Assembly: GCF_964275005.1 (NCBI RefSeq)
Contig: NC_092704.1
Span: 10,046,871-10,110,870 of the forward strand
Reading direction: 5' to 3'
From: Diadema setosum
Taxonomy: Eukaryota; Echinodermata; Echinoidea; Diadematoida; Diadematidae
Length of the DNA stretch: 64,000 bases
The position numbers and the translations under genes were made by a program. Below, piece after piece: positions 39,471-51,535 of the stretch; the stretch's first letter is position 1, and every line of letters begins with the position of its first letter. The notes beneath the pieces are model-generated. The model worked only from the letters and a program-made list of their open reading frames with translations, searched no databases and was not told the DNA's origin.

Positions 39471-41479
39471 TATTTTATTTTTTGTGTGAGACATAGTAAT
39501 ATTGAAAAAAGAATCTTACAGACTGACCATCGTGCCATCATACCCACAGGAAATGACAGGAGAATGGCAGTGAATACAATCCTCGCAAACCGCTCAAAGT
39601 CATCATTTGCAAGAAGTTTCAGAATTGTCAAAGGCCCATAATCATTAGCCCTCACCAAGAGGAACGATGAATTGACTTAACTAACTGAAGGATGAATCAG
39701 AATGATGCCAATCTACGTGTTGCAGCCTTCACTGACAGCAGTTCTACAATCTGTGCTGCCTTCATATTTCGCACATGTAGAATACTTGCCCTCTGACAAG
39801 AGGGAGCATCAACTTTAAAAGCCTCGGGTGGCTACTATAGACAGGTTTGACGTAATTTGTCAAAACAAGCATGGTAAGTGGACGGTGAGCAGCATTTGGG
39901 TCAACAGTAAAAAGAGGGGCTACACTGTAGCTCATTCGAAAATCTGATCTTCAAGGCTTGATGCATGCTCAGTACTTGTACAACAAGATGGTCACTGCAA
40001 GGTGGCCGCAAAAATTGAAAAGTCCATTATTTTCAAAACACACAAGCCTTAAGATGAGGATAACGAACCCATCAGGTAGCAGGTCACGGATTGACCACAA
40101 ACATCATCGTTTGATTGGAGAATGTGCTCTCTTTCTACCCAGAGTTTGATGAATCAACCTCATCATAAAACCATGCCTTCCATAAATCTCTCATTTGCAT
40201 TCTTCCTTTCTTGCAAAATCTATCAATCACATATTTTGCACAATTGTCTCATGAACAAACAAATAAACAAATTAATAAATGACACTGCAATGCCAGAAAA
40301 GCCATACCCTCAGGAGCTGATATCAAAGCATTGTTGTCGTTTTGTGTATGTGTATGTGTGTTTGTGTGTGTGTGTCTGTTTTGTTTCATACTGAAATACA
40401 CGTATATGTGTACATAGTAATAAACAATTTGCAATCTCTGAAACGGAGACTAGCATTTGACATAATAGACTGTTCACTAACACTTATGGATCTTCTGAAT
40501 ATAGCTCTATGTGCATGCATTAAAAAAAACAGAAAACTTGCCTGTGGCATTCCTTACACAGCAACACATGCACAGTGGATTCTATGCATTGAAATTCACC
40601 TTGTAGTCCACAACCAAGGAGTTATCACACACTGATAACTCCTCGGAACAACAGAATAAAAAAGGCATTTAACAAAGATCCTCACGAAAAAATATTTCAA
40701 TGTTTTTGAGCATGCACATTCATATATCAACAAACATGTCTACCGGTATTCAAATGAATTTAAAACAAGTCACACATCTGAACAAAATATACATGTAGTA
40801 TGCACACATTCAAAGAGTGCCAAGTTTACTGACATACGTACAATCTTCTCCGACTGTGCTGAAGATATACCTTACTTGATACCATCATGTGTCTGCACTG
40901 AGGTTGCTCATAATAAGGTTTGTGCATATGACAATATCATCTGTGCACAAATAGTAAAGAGGTACCATTGTTTTTCTGAGCCAAGATCACAATTGATAGA
41001 TAAAATGAGAAGATCTATCGGCAAGAAAAGGCAAGAATAATTAAACGGACTGTGATAGTCTAGATTCCAGACTGGTACCATATTCCTTTCACTGTCTTCA
41101 GCCTGTATTATAGTGCCCATGAATTTCCCTGTAACCTTCGGAAGCTATCTTAATGGCATTTCATTGATTTGATAAAACAAATAAACAAACAGAAGCATAG
41201 ATCTATAGTTTGCTTGACTGAAGACTATCATATGATTTATACATGTACATGTATATCTGAAATCACCATTTGTGTACTGTCCTTTACATAGATGGTGGCT
41301 AACATGAGAGTATACATAATTATAAAAGAAAAAAAAGAAAAAAAAAAGATTGATAGATGTAAAAAAGTGGGGCTGCATTGTAGTATGAATGTATGCCATT
41401 ATATTTCACTCAAAAATTAGTCATAATTTTCCTTGACTCCAGCAAGATTCTTTAAGTACCTACCTCTATTACTAAACAC

Positions 41480-41750
41480 TCAATATATGCAGGCCCGACA
41501 TTAGCAGTGGCCCCTGTGTCCCGGGGCTACTAAAAATTAATGTTGGGCCAACAAACATCCAAAAAGCTTATACCTGTATTAGGTGGCCCTAATGGGCAAC
41601 TGAGTTTCAAAATGGATTGTTCTGTTTCTATTTATCTAGGGTCACTACATTTCTTTTCTGGCCCACAAAAACTTCAATCTAAAGATTTTGGTGGCCAAAC
41701 CGGACCACCAGAGAAAAATTGGTTAGTGTGGAACCCTGCATATAGCCAAT
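41480..41750. other. Possible repeat fragment beginning CCCGACATTAGCAGTGGC
   Basis: A mixed GC/AT segment with the phrases GGCCCCTGTGTCCCGGGG and GGTGGCCAAACCGG. It looks like an interspersed repeat by texture, but no ends or second copy were found in the window. Confidence 0.2.
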
Positions 41751-42701
41751 GAAAGGTGTCAAAAAATTGTTTTTTTTCTCACATGCACTCATCAACCAAT
41801 CAAATCAGGATGCAGACAATTTCCATGGTATGGCCGCCACATCAGCAAAGGGTCCATGGAGGTTGCCCTATAGCAGAGAAGAAGCTTCGCCGTGCTTTGA
41901 GCACACATCAGAGAGAGGTACAATATACGTAATATAACACCAAATCTGCATACATTCCCAAAATGTACAATTCATACTGCCGCTGCCGAAAAAGAGATTC
42001 CACAGAAATCCAAAGATTAAATACATGTGATGTTATGGCTGCATATAGCTGCCAACAGGTCCGCTCCGTCCGTCCATCCTTCCATCCAAAGAAATGTCAA
42101 TTGCCGTTGAATCACATGCAACAATCATCAACTAAACATGGGTTCAGTGTGTCAATTGACAACAGATCATCTTTCTCTATCTCTCGCCATGTAAACATAC
42201 TTCAAAAAGTCGAGCGCTACCAGCACATATAAGAGAGAATAAACATAGACATACAAGTTGTATGCAGGGATCAATTGTGAGTCTCGTACACTGTATAAGA
42301 GACAAAAACTGACCACAAGATATATTAAGTGAATAAACCTGATCTGAAAATATCCATTCTCTTGCTGCACCCTGGCATCTCAAAGTAAAAGCAAACGATC
42401 ACAAAATCTCTTGACACACATTTAGACTATATGACCTTAAAATTTTCTACCTAATGTGTAGAGACGTAACTGTAATAAGTGATTCTTCATCTAAGAGAGA
42501 ATACCACTGAATGCATATTTCACTTTAACTGCACTTAAAAAGCATTGATAATTCAAACAGTAGGTTTTCGTTCAAAACTTGGTTAAACATATGTTTGACA
42601 ATTCTGATTGCAATACAACTTTCTCTTAGTACATCAAGTGCCGCGCACCGACTCAACACACTCTACGATGTGGCCAGCACAAAATCACGGTTTGGTGAAC
42701 T

Positions 42702-45700
42702 TCATAGTCGTAGGAACGGGTGTGATGTGTCAGCAAGCAAGTTGCTACACTTCATTCTTTCCAGATGGGGCAGGAGCTTTTCGTAGATCTCATGCAGCGG
42801 GTGATCCACAATTGCTATCGAAGGTCTGTCCCCGCCACACCACCTCCCGCCAGCGTCCCCTGAAGCTGAAAAATGTCCACCGGACTCCTCGCCAGTCCCT
42901 TCTGAACGTGTTGCACACCCACCGGATGAACTCGCCGTGGTGCTGCTCGCTCCCAGTGGTTCAGCCAGGCTGGCGGAGGAGCCTACAGCATCTATTCCAT
43001 TGTCACTATCCCCTCCTTCAGTCTTCACTGCTGCCCCAGATCCTGGTTTTGCACTTTCCCCTGCATAAGCAGACAAAACAAAAGAATTTTCATCCAACCT
43101 TACAGTGTGCATAAATGAAAAGGAAATTAACAAGATTTGTCAGCAAGCCTTCCTCTCACATACTGTATATGCCATATATTTGTGAGGGTTTTATTTTCGC
43201 GAATTTCACAAGTCGGGTGCTCTCCGCAAATTTAAAAACATGCAAAATGTTAACTCCATCCGACATGAATGTTACATGCACGCATATATTTCTCCATTCA
43301 ATGCTGAGCTCCATGATCACAAATTTATCACTCTCAAAATTGTCAGGAAGTCTCGATTTGCAAAAAATGAAACTCATCTAATATACGAGGGCCTTTTCTT
43401 TTCTTTTTTTGCTTGTCAGCTGAAGAAACCCAGAAGTGGCACCAGCAAGTTGTGCTGAGGGCCTTTTGTTTTTTGCTTGTTTGCTGATGAAACGTGGTAG
43501 TGGCACCAGAAATATAAACTGGGCCACCCACTTTTAAAAATGTGGCGCCGGTCCTGCATCACTTCATCACCTCCTAAATGGAAAACAACCCAATTTTACA
43601 TGCAAAGCTCACCTTTGCTGCTGAATTATTTACATATATTAAGTTTAAAAGAAAAAACAAAAAGGAAAATGGAAAGAATGATATAATCACAACTTTGTGA
43701 TAAATCAAAACATGATGGCCTTCAAACATTCAGTATGTTAACATTGTCCATTTCATAATGCGAGTTCCCATCAGTGACAACGCCATACCTTGTGAAACGG
43801 CATGCCAGGACTTTTTGACCATCTTCTGGCTAAAGTCCTGCTGGAGAGAATCCAAGTCGGACATCATGGCCTCCAACTCTGCGACTGTTGCTTCTTCAGA
43901 ATCACTCTGGGGGTCCTCGTCAGATGAACGCCTCTCCGCAATTAAGGCACTAAGAATCACAAATGAAGCCAGTTATATATAAAGAAAAAGGGGTCGATCA
44001 ATAATGAATCCAAGCATAAGGCGGCCTGTAACATTCCCAAGAGTAAACTGCAACCATGCAAATAAACGGGTTCTAGGGTTGTATAGTATTTGCAGTAAGC
44101 TCAATACTGAAAATAGATTGCGAAAGCAAAGAAAGAAGGCACTCAGGAACACAAAGAGAAACCATACAGAAAAGGGGATGATCAATAATCAACACATTTC
44201 CAGTCACATTTAGACCATACTGCCCTACTTTGGCAAAAGGAAGCAAGTGACATACCACCCAAATTTGAGTTATTGATGTTTTCATAATTTACATAATGAG
44301 CTCTTCTTCCAGGCCAAATTTCATGCAGAAACACTCATCCTACTAAGAGATATATTAGATAAGACATCATGATAGTCCATTGATGTCAGTGTAAATGACA
44401 GACACATTTTGCTCTTTTACAAGAAATGTCACTTTTGTCACTTGCTTCCTTTTGCCAAAGCAGGGCAGCATCCCTGGATGGGCACTGCAACTATATGAAA
44501 TGAAAAAAAATCCTATGGTTTCTATGGCAAGCTGAAAATAAATATTTTGCCAAAACACAAAACAAACTCACCTGTAGCGATAATTTTGGCTTTCAATAAT
44601 TCCTGGGGAATTGGACATCTCATGGCAGGAATTTTGCTTTACTTTGGGTATGGGGTGATGTACTGGGTGCACATATTGCTTGCCTTCATTCTCGTTTCTG
44701 AGGAATTAGCAATAATCTGCTCCCAAACTCCATACACTGTACATGTACGACATGATTCAGAGTAGTAATTTCAGGCATTTACTGCAGTGGGGGGGGGGGG
44801 GGGGGGGGATCAATATCAAGCAAAAACTTTGAGTCAATCAAGAGTTTAACACGGGAGTCAATAAAAATGGGTGATGTCAGCCATGTGCTATCCATTTTTG
44901 CTCAAACAAAATTGCATGGCTGACAGCCACAGCATGTGATGGAACTTTTAACTAAATGTCACATGGATGATGGGCAATCAACCAATTGGAGAGCTCCATT
45001 CATTTTAGGTGTTGTATAATAGACATTATTTTCAAGACTCCAAAATGATTTGTTTGGTTTATTCTACTTTCTTTGCTTGCTGCTCACCTGATAACACCCT
45101 TCATAAAGCTGATGGTGAACTTGTTGACGATGCCCTCTGAGAATCCACGATTAAATCCTCCTTGGAGGGCAGACTCCTGGCCAGCCTCAAGACCCGCTCG
45201 GTAGCCATCCTGGGGGGTGGGGGGGGGGGGAGGGTAAAAGCAGCAATAAAAACCTTTTACTAGGCCTCTTTTAGCAATTTACTCACAAATCTGTGCTTTG
45301 TATTCCTTGTACACTCATTCCTTGATTTTTCTCTGTCTCCGTTTTTCCGAGCCCACAAGGAAGCATCACTATCATTCACTGTTCATGTATCCTGGCAGTG
45401 GCACTGTATTGTCCATGTTTATTACATGAGTCAAACTTACTGCATTACATAATACATTACTGTCACTGAGTAATTAATCAAACTTACTGCATGACACTAC
45501 TGTCACTAAGTAATTTTTCTGCCTCCATCCCACCATTCTCCTCCACAAAATTACTCCTTTAGGATCATAATTTACAGACAGAAATCTACTGCTACTAGAT
45601 TATTTTCGTCACACAGTATGGTAGGCCCTAAGCTAAAGTGAGTCAGAAATGTGATTCAATATTCAGGTTTGCTGTATATAATGTTGACATTTGTGCCTGC

Positions 45701-47161
45701 TTTTGAGCTTTGAATCACATGTCATCATAGCTGCATATTTATGTAGCAGAAAATGATAAACAGGAACATTTAGAATCCTACTTTAGACTGTAAGGTAGAC
45801 AGCAGAGCTGTATTAGTGTAGCCTGTATAAAAAAATGACATGACTGAATCCTGCCACAGCGTACGTGTTAACACTAGAACTGGCACTTACTGTATGTGTG
45901 CACATTATTAGAATCTACTGTCCCTGAGGCTACTACATAGGTGAGCAAACCGTAAAAGAAACAAAAAATACGTTGTACTCGTATCATTTATGACTCTTAT
46001 AAGTAAAGCGCGTTGCCCATGTCATGATTCGTTTATGAGTCAACGAGTACAACGAGTACCTAGGTGTGACGGTTACCGCTGACCTTCGATGGAACAAGCA
46101 CTGCCAGACCATCAGGCACAAGGCAAGCCAAACCCTGGGACTCATCCGCAGAACCTTGTCTCCATGTTCTAAAGAAGTGAAGGCCAGAGCCTACACTGCA
46201 CTAGTCCGCCCACAACTAGAGTATGCCTCTGCAGTGTGGAATCCTTTTACTCTTATTAATATCAACTCACTCGAGCAAGTTCAAAAGTCTGGCACGAGTG
46301 CAGCCCGCTTTGTCCTAAGTGATTACAGCCCAACATCATCTTCCACAGCCCTAGTATCAGCACTCGGTTGGGACAGCCTTCACTCTCGCCGCCTTCTTGC
46401 ACAATGCACACTTTTTCACAAAATCCAATATCACCTGGTTTCCATGTCCTTTCCACCCGATATCACCCCAGCTAACTACATTGGAAGACAAGATCACCAA
46501 CTCAAATAATCGTTTACACAATTCCTAGGTCCACCATTGACTCCCACAAGTAGAACTTCTAGTCATTCTACCCAAGAGCCATAAGACTATGCCATGGAAT
46601 CGCCTACCGGGACCCGCAGTAACCACTGCCAACCCAACATTATTTCAAGGAGCTGCTTTACCCATCCTGAGGGCAATGCAGCCTCCTGATGGATCTGCCA
46701 CAGCTAAAAGGATCGACGCTGTTTTTACTCGCACTGAGCACACTCTACTCTAGGCCTACCTACTCACATCTTTATTGTAGTAATTGATGGTGAGACATAG
46801 ACACTTGTACATACACTGAATGACACCCCCTCACGACACACAGTTCGAGTTCATCCCAGTAAAAGTTTATAGCTTTATGTACAAGCTGCTTCAAGGGATT
46901 ACTACATCAACAAGGTATCAAGGTATGACAATAGTAAACATGCTGTCGTTCTTGAAACACTACGTGAAAAACTACATATGGGACTACAACATATTCATCT
47001 TGATTAGCTCCGCCCGGCATGGCTTTTCGCCATGCCATATGTGACAATTCTTACATCATTACGAAAGAATTACTGACCGTTCTCCGAGCTCGCTCGATTT
47101 TAGCCCAGTCCTCTGGAATGACGTCGTCTCCGATTCCTTCATCAAATACATCGTCATCCAT
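42702..47161 (-). CDS. YAE1: YAE1 domain-containing protein (cytosolic Fe-S maturation adaptor)
   Basis: In yeast and human, YAE1 with LTO1 bridges the ABC protein ABCE1 (Rli1) to the cytosolic iron-sulfur assembly targeting complex, so ribosome recycling depends on it indirectly. Four exons on the - strand: 47161-47078, 45209-45088, 43949-43789, 43060-42702. All have GT-AG borders and consistent phases, giving 241 residues (human 226). Exon 2 holds the signature deca-GX3 run (residues about 30-54). Gly falls every fourth residue, as in GYRAGLEAGQES and GGFNRGFSEG, followed by GVISAL as in other YAE1 proteins. Exon 1 encodes an acidic start (MDDDVFDEG), the ATG chosen because no other in-frame start precedes it in the exon. 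Exon 3 is acidic. Exon 4 begins with a low-complexity Gly/Ser/Ala stretch and ends with a helical tail (HEIYEKLLPHLERM). The gene looks intact. Exon 4 is the least conserved and its acceptor is chosen by frame and AG only. Confidence 0.9.
43165..43390. mobile_element. Worn TA-site element with TTTTCGCGAATTTC words
   Basis: Begins TACTGTATATGCCATATA and contains TTTTATTTTCGCGAATTTCA and AAAACATGCAAAAT. It ends near CATCTAATATACGAGGGCC. The wording links it to the CGCGAAAAT elements elsewhere in the window. It lies just upstream (gene sense) of YAE1 exon 4, in intron 3. Confidence 0.4.
43390..43535. repeat. Tandem duplicate of a GCTTGTCAGCTGAAGAAACC-type repeat
   Basis: Two adjacent copies (about 43390-43445 and 43459-43530) share GGGCCTTTT(C/G)TTTT, GCTTGT(C/T)(A/T)GCTGA(A/T)GAAAC and AGTGGCACCAG. 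A third, inverted relative lies at 55690-55790. Unknown family, probably the 3' end of a retroposon with a T-rich (or A-rich) tail. Confidence 0.5.
44220..44468. mobile_element. Inverted-repeat MITE, 249 bp
   Basis: The ends CTGCCCTACTTTGGCAAAAG and CTTTTGCCAAAGCAGGGCAG are inverted and extend through GAAGCAAGTGACA. TA precedes the left end, but CA follows the right. It lies in YAE1 intron 2. Confidence 0.65.
46050..46753 (+). mobile_element. LINE fragment, C-terminal end of the reverse transcriptase ORF
   Basis: The frame starts with YLGV at about 46050 and runs through RWNKHC, LVRPQLEYASAVWNP and QVQKSGTSAARF to 46509. These are the conserved C-terminal blocks of non-LTR reverse transcriptases of the Jockey/CR1/L2 kind. 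The homology continues in other frames (FYPRAIRL, then WNRLPGPAVTTANPTLFQ to a TAG at 46751-46753), so there are at least two frameshifts and some stops after 46509. It is 5'-truncated, as usual for LINEs. It sits in YAE1 intron 1, antisense to the gene. Confidence 0.85.
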
Positions 47162-47620
47162 TGTGATTACGTCAAACGTTATGCGTGCAAACTCTGAAGT
47201 GTACAATGCGTGTTCAAGGCAGCTGAAAAACGCGCACGCGCGCTACCTTGTTGGCGCAGAATTGCATCGGGGACGTTGCGGCGACTGTTGGTGACCGAAT
47301 ACTGGGTCCTCGGCACTTGCATTCAACCCTTGTACATTGGGACACTGTATCGGCACGTACGGACATTTTGTTTTTCTTTTGCGTTTTTGAGGATACCATT
47401 ACACTCCAAGCTTGCGATAGGCGAAAAATCCCGCGAGAGAACGGCGTATTTCTCGATTTTTAGCGCTTTTTCGGCGACCCGTACTCTTATAACTGGGCCT
47501 TATCCGCGCGCGCTTTTGGAAAGTAGCGCCGATTCTGCACTTTTGACAGTAAAATTTGGGATTTTGGATGGATTTTTGGAGGGGGCTAAGGGAGTTTCCT
47601 ATTGTGAATGAGTGTGGAAG
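47162..47620 (-). promoter_or_regulatory. CpG-containing upstream region of YAE1
   Basis: The region directly upstream of the YAE1 start is richer in CG pairs (GCGCACGCGCGC near 47230, CCGCGCGCGC near 47503) than surrounding DNA. No TATA box is obvious. This fits a housekeeping promoter, but no start site can be fixed from sequence alone. Confidence 0.3.
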
Positions 47621-47844
47621 TATGTGAATTAATGTGATTTGCGTGTGTTGTGACAGTTGAACTTACTGGCTGGTGACTAGTGATAAGTGACCGAATACCG
47701 GGGGCTGACCGAATACTGGTGCCCTTACCCTAGCCTAGATCCAGGGAACCCTCATCACAAAGTAATCCACTCCAGCTACTTTATACACAGACAGATCTAC
47801 AGATCCTCCTCTTCCGCTAAGCGTTTTTTTTTTTTTTTTTTTTA

Positions 47845-48048
47845 AGACGGCACAGATTGGGGCATGGCGCGTGTTAAACCTACGGGAAAAATTTTGGGAT
47901 AGGGTTTTTGGTTAGGGTTAGGGTTAGGGTTGGGGTTAGGGTTAGGGTTGGGGTTAGGGTTTGATGGTTAGGGTTAGGATTAGGATTAGGGTTAGGTTTA
48001 GGGATAGGGTCCCCAATAGATTTTTAGGGTCCCCAATCTGCGCCGTCT
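47845..48048. repeat. Interstitial telomeric repeat inside an inverted repeat
   Basis: Degenerate TTAGGG units (with TTGGGG and TTAGGA variants) fill about 47909-47999. They are enclosed by AGACGGCACAGATTGGGG (47845-47862) and CCCCAATCTGCGCCGTCT (48031-48048), inverted with two mismatches. Poly-T lies outside the left arm and poly-A outside the right. It lies about 700 bp upstream of the YAE1 start. Confidence 0.75.
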
Positions 48049-48377
48049 AAAAAAAAAACACGCGCCCGCTAATAGCGATTGTGGTAATATAATAGCCCAA
48101 AATCTGGTACAACCCACAATCCAAAGCTGATGACGTTGCCACGATTGCACAGGTGTGAGCGTCTGTCGGCGGATTACTAGTATCGGTATCATTTTTTTTT
48201 TCGACCCGGTACACCAACATTGCAGCATGGAGACGGGAGGAGACTCTCCCATGCAACTCCTTAATTGATTGCAGTCAGAATCGCTGAACCTTGTTCTGTG
48301 TCAGAAATCATTATTTTCGTTTTCTTTCCGTAACTATGCTGTGACAGATCACCAGTCATAATGTATTAATGAGTTAA

Positions 48378-48776
48378 AGGGATGGTATAGTTTTGATTGA
48401 GATGGGGTATTCAGATTTTGATTTTTTTTGCGAGATGATTAGAAACAACCTATAGAATATTAAAGAGCATACAATTCTAAGAGGAATTCAAGGATTATTG
48501 ATGAAAATCAATTTTGAAATGGATGAGATATATAAAAACAGTGTAAAACAATTAAAGCGGCGGTAATAAAAGGAGGGTCCCACCTTTTATTAGGACCTCT
48601 TTGTTTTTGGATATCTCAACAATGTTAAAACCAATTTTCATCAAATAAACTTTGAATTCCTCTAAGAATCAAAATGCTCTTTCATATCTCATAAGAGGCT
48701 TCATCAGAGGTCTCTCATTGCCTCACAAAAAGCTAGAAATCTGAAGCCCCATCTAAACCAAAACTATACCATCCCT
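48378..48776. mobile_element. TTAA MITE, family A copy 2
   Basis: Left flank TTAA (48374-48377); right flank TTGA (48777-48780), one base off. The ends AGGGATGGTATAGTTTTG and CAAAACTATACCATCCCT are inverted. The interior parallels the copy at 9710-10092 throughout (GAGCATACAATTCTAAG against GAGCATGCAGTTCTAAG). Confidence 0.7.
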
Positions 48777-48789
48777 TTGATACTGGGTG

Positions 48790-49720
48790 TACTACTCTGT
48801 GCGATATTTCAGCAATCGCGGTTCATATAAATAAAATTATTATTCTGTAAATCTCATTTAAAATTTGGGCATTGCAGGTACCAATCATAATAGTACACCC
48901 AGACGTTACTTGGGCAAGAGCAGCTGAACAATTTCGCTTCTGAGAATTTGTTTGTTTGTTTTTGTTTACTTGCAAGTGTTCATCAAGATGAGGCAGTGGT
49001 TTTTACTGTTCTTTGTGAATAGCGCCCTCGTCGAGGTGATTTTGACGCTCCCATTATAATTACTGATTATCTTTGTGTCTAGAGCATTATTACCCCCCTT
49101 GACAATTACCCCAGACCCTTACCCTGTCCCTGACCCTAATCCTAACCCTAATCTTTATACTCTGAACTTATCACTAACCAATAATGTAGACGGGAGGGGG
49201 GGGGGGGGGGGTATTGTCCTCCGGGGTCAATTGCCTTGATATGATTAATAATACCATGGTAACCAAGGGCATGGTAATCTTTCCCCGGAAACTACTAACA
49301 ACAAAAATCATCTGCCTTCCTTTCGAATACGAAGTAGTGTAGTACCAATAGTTGTATAAAGTATAGCAGGCATAAATGGAGTATATAGTATTGACCAAAA
49401 ACAAGCAGTTGGTTGTTCTATTCCTGCATTTTCAATAAAGACAGTGAAAGCAGGTATAGAGTCTATTTTCTTTATAATAGTAACAACAATGGAGTGACGT
49501 GCAAGTCATACAGCAGTATTAGTCAACCATATGATCTATCGTTTCCAGAACCATTATTTCTAGTGTTTAGTCTTGTAAATTTTTAGTATAGTTATTTTCA
49601 TCTTGATGATAAAATTGATGAAATAATAATATTCTTTTTTATTTTAACTCATTCCACAGCAACAATCCCCATCCACCCCCATGCAAAACCGATATGCAGT
49701 AGACCGGTCACACGCATGTC
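48790..49720. other. Gene-free stretch
   Basis: No exon seen. It has a CCCTAA-like degenerate patch at about 49118-49155, a poly-G at about 49196-49210 and A/T-rich filler. Confidence 0.4.
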
Positions 49721-49721
49721 T

Positions 49722-50035
49722 TTCAGGGTAAAGTTCATTATTCCGAAAGTTCGTGAATCCGAAGATGAAACAAGGTTCGTTATTCTGAAACAATAAATTC
49801 CCTACACCTAGATGATCGTTAATCCGAACATTCGTGGTGTTACCCCGAGAGTTTATTAGTCCAAATCCCCCCCCCAAAAAAAAAAAAAAAAAAATCGTTA
49901 TTCCGAAGGCTCGTTAATCTAAGAGTGATGGGAAAAGGGGGTTATTCATATATGAACTAAAAGTTCTTAAATTCGAAAATGAAAACGTAGAATATGCGTA
50001 TACTAACGAACCTTCGGAATGACGAACTGTGTTAA
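49722..50035. mobile_element. 'TTCGTTATTCCGAA' element, copy 1
   Basis: Built from repeated phrases GTTCGTTATTCCGAA and GTTCGTTAATCCGAA, ending in inverted form (CGAACCTTCGGAATGACGAA). Contains CAATAAATTCCCTACACCTA, matched in copy 2 by CACAAATTCCCTGTGCCTAG. Ends approximate. Confidence 0.6.
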
Positions 50036-51054
50036 CCGTCTTTCATACTTTAACCCATTCGCACAATATTTAAAACTCTACAGAACATGATTTCTATGCG
50101 TTCGCGTGTCCGAGACCTATAATCAATTCGATGTATGAGTGTTGCATCGAACTCTCTGCAAGCATCATTTTATTTCACATGCCGAGAAGACGTGCACCAA
50201 CACGATGTGTATTGTAGTGTGTATTAGATTAAAATTGATTAAAATGATACTATTATATTTTTTAAAATGAATATGTTTTATTGTTATAACAAATTGGTGC
50301 TGTTGTTTTGTTCCAGTGTTCCACGTCTTACAAGCTTGGCTTTTTTAGTGGAACACTGTTTTCCATCATTGTGATTATTTACTATTTTTGTTGCCATGGC
50401 AAAGTGCATTGTTTCCCTTTTAATGACATCATTCGTGCATATACTTTATATTGTATTTGGGGAAAAATCCTTTAATCAGACGAGTCTAAAAAAAAATGAA
50501 AAAAACTTTGGATTACGTCAACTTTTTCTTTTCTTTTTGATGACGGAAATAAATAAACTATTGAATTGACTTGAATTGAATTATATTCTTAACGGGTTTC
50601 CATCCGAAGCTGAGCTCTATTTTCACTATATAAATCACAATTATTAATCAAATCAATTCAATAAACAACAACGATCTGTAAAAGATTGATCATGGAAATA
50701 TTCTCGTTCTTTCTGGTACAAAAGAATTAAGTATTTACAAAGTGTATATTACACCACATACTGACGAAAGTATAATTATGTGTGTCTGTATACACCGTGT
50801 AGACCTATAATTAATATAGATTAAAAGGATTTTCGTAACAGATTTCAGTCCGAAGTTGAAGTCTGCCACAGTGATTTTCACCGTTGATCATTCATCAATT
50901 AAATCAATTAATGCAATAACCAACGCCACGCAGAGATCGGTAGAAAATAGGTCATGATAATCCAATATTGTCTGGTATAAGAAGTATATTCGACGTTATC
51001 AAGGGAGAGAAGTTATTGTTTAATACCCGATCGTTCCATCCAACCTCATGTACC

Positions 51055-51290
51055 GATGTGTTGGTTCAGTGAGTAGAGCGGCTGCCCTCACAATCGGGAG
51101 GTCGTGGGTTCAATCCCCGCGGCCGCGTCATACCAAAAGACGTTAAAAGATGGGAGTTGCTGCTACCTTGTTTGCCGTTCAACAGTTGAAAAGGTTAGAG
51201 CAACGTCGATCTGGCGCTGCTCAGTGGCTGCCGGGCCCACGATCAATCGGGCAAAGTGAATTTCCATTCTTGGACAATAAAATTTGGAGT
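51055..51290 (+). mobile_element. tRNA-derived SINE
   Basis: The head has a pol III A box (TGGTTCAGTGAGTAGAGCGG) and B box (GGGTTCAATCCC) spaced as in a tRNA. A body follows with GACGTTAAAAGATGGGAG and TTGCTGCTACCTTG, a layout I associate with SINEs of marine deuterostomes. The tail is near GGACAATAA. Exact family not named; the 3' end is approximate. Confidence 0.75.
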
Positions 51291-51535
51291 TTATATCCAA
51301 AACAATTATTATCTAATCACAATTCCCCCGCTTGCACCTGATTTATTCACCCCAGAGATGATTGTTTCCCTAAAGCTAATGGATATTTCCCACAGAGCCC
51401 CCCTCTCTCTCTTTGTACATGTATTAACGTCACATTGGTGTCGTTGCTAGGCAGCGGATCGACTGGTATCGTGATAATTTGTTAATAACGATGTAATGAA
51501 AATGCTAATGTGCTTTATCGGCGATCGTGCGGGTT

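Larger units (their letters stand above)
30316..42701. other. Convergent intergenic region, MITE-rich; may include the YAE1 3' UTR
   Basis: No host exon recognised between the 3' ends of DCTN2 and YAE1. Listed elements cover part of it. The rest is A/T-rich with poly-A/T runs (for example 32870-32900 and 38344-38361), a poly-C at 32385-32396 and a TAAA repeat at 34206-34232. Reverse-strand AATAAA words occur at 39474-39479 and about 32154-32159, but none can be assigned to YAE1 with confidence. Confidence 0.45.

Noticed and set aside
47210-47611. A 133-residue + strand frame upstream of YAE1
   Set aside because: It lies in the CpG-containing promoter region, shows no family resemblance and no conserved start. 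CG-rich DNA often has long chance frames.
49118-49160. Second telomeric repeat array (CCCTAA-like)
   Set aside because: Only a few degenerate units (CCTAATCCTAACCCTAAT); too short to separate from chance low-complexity DNA.
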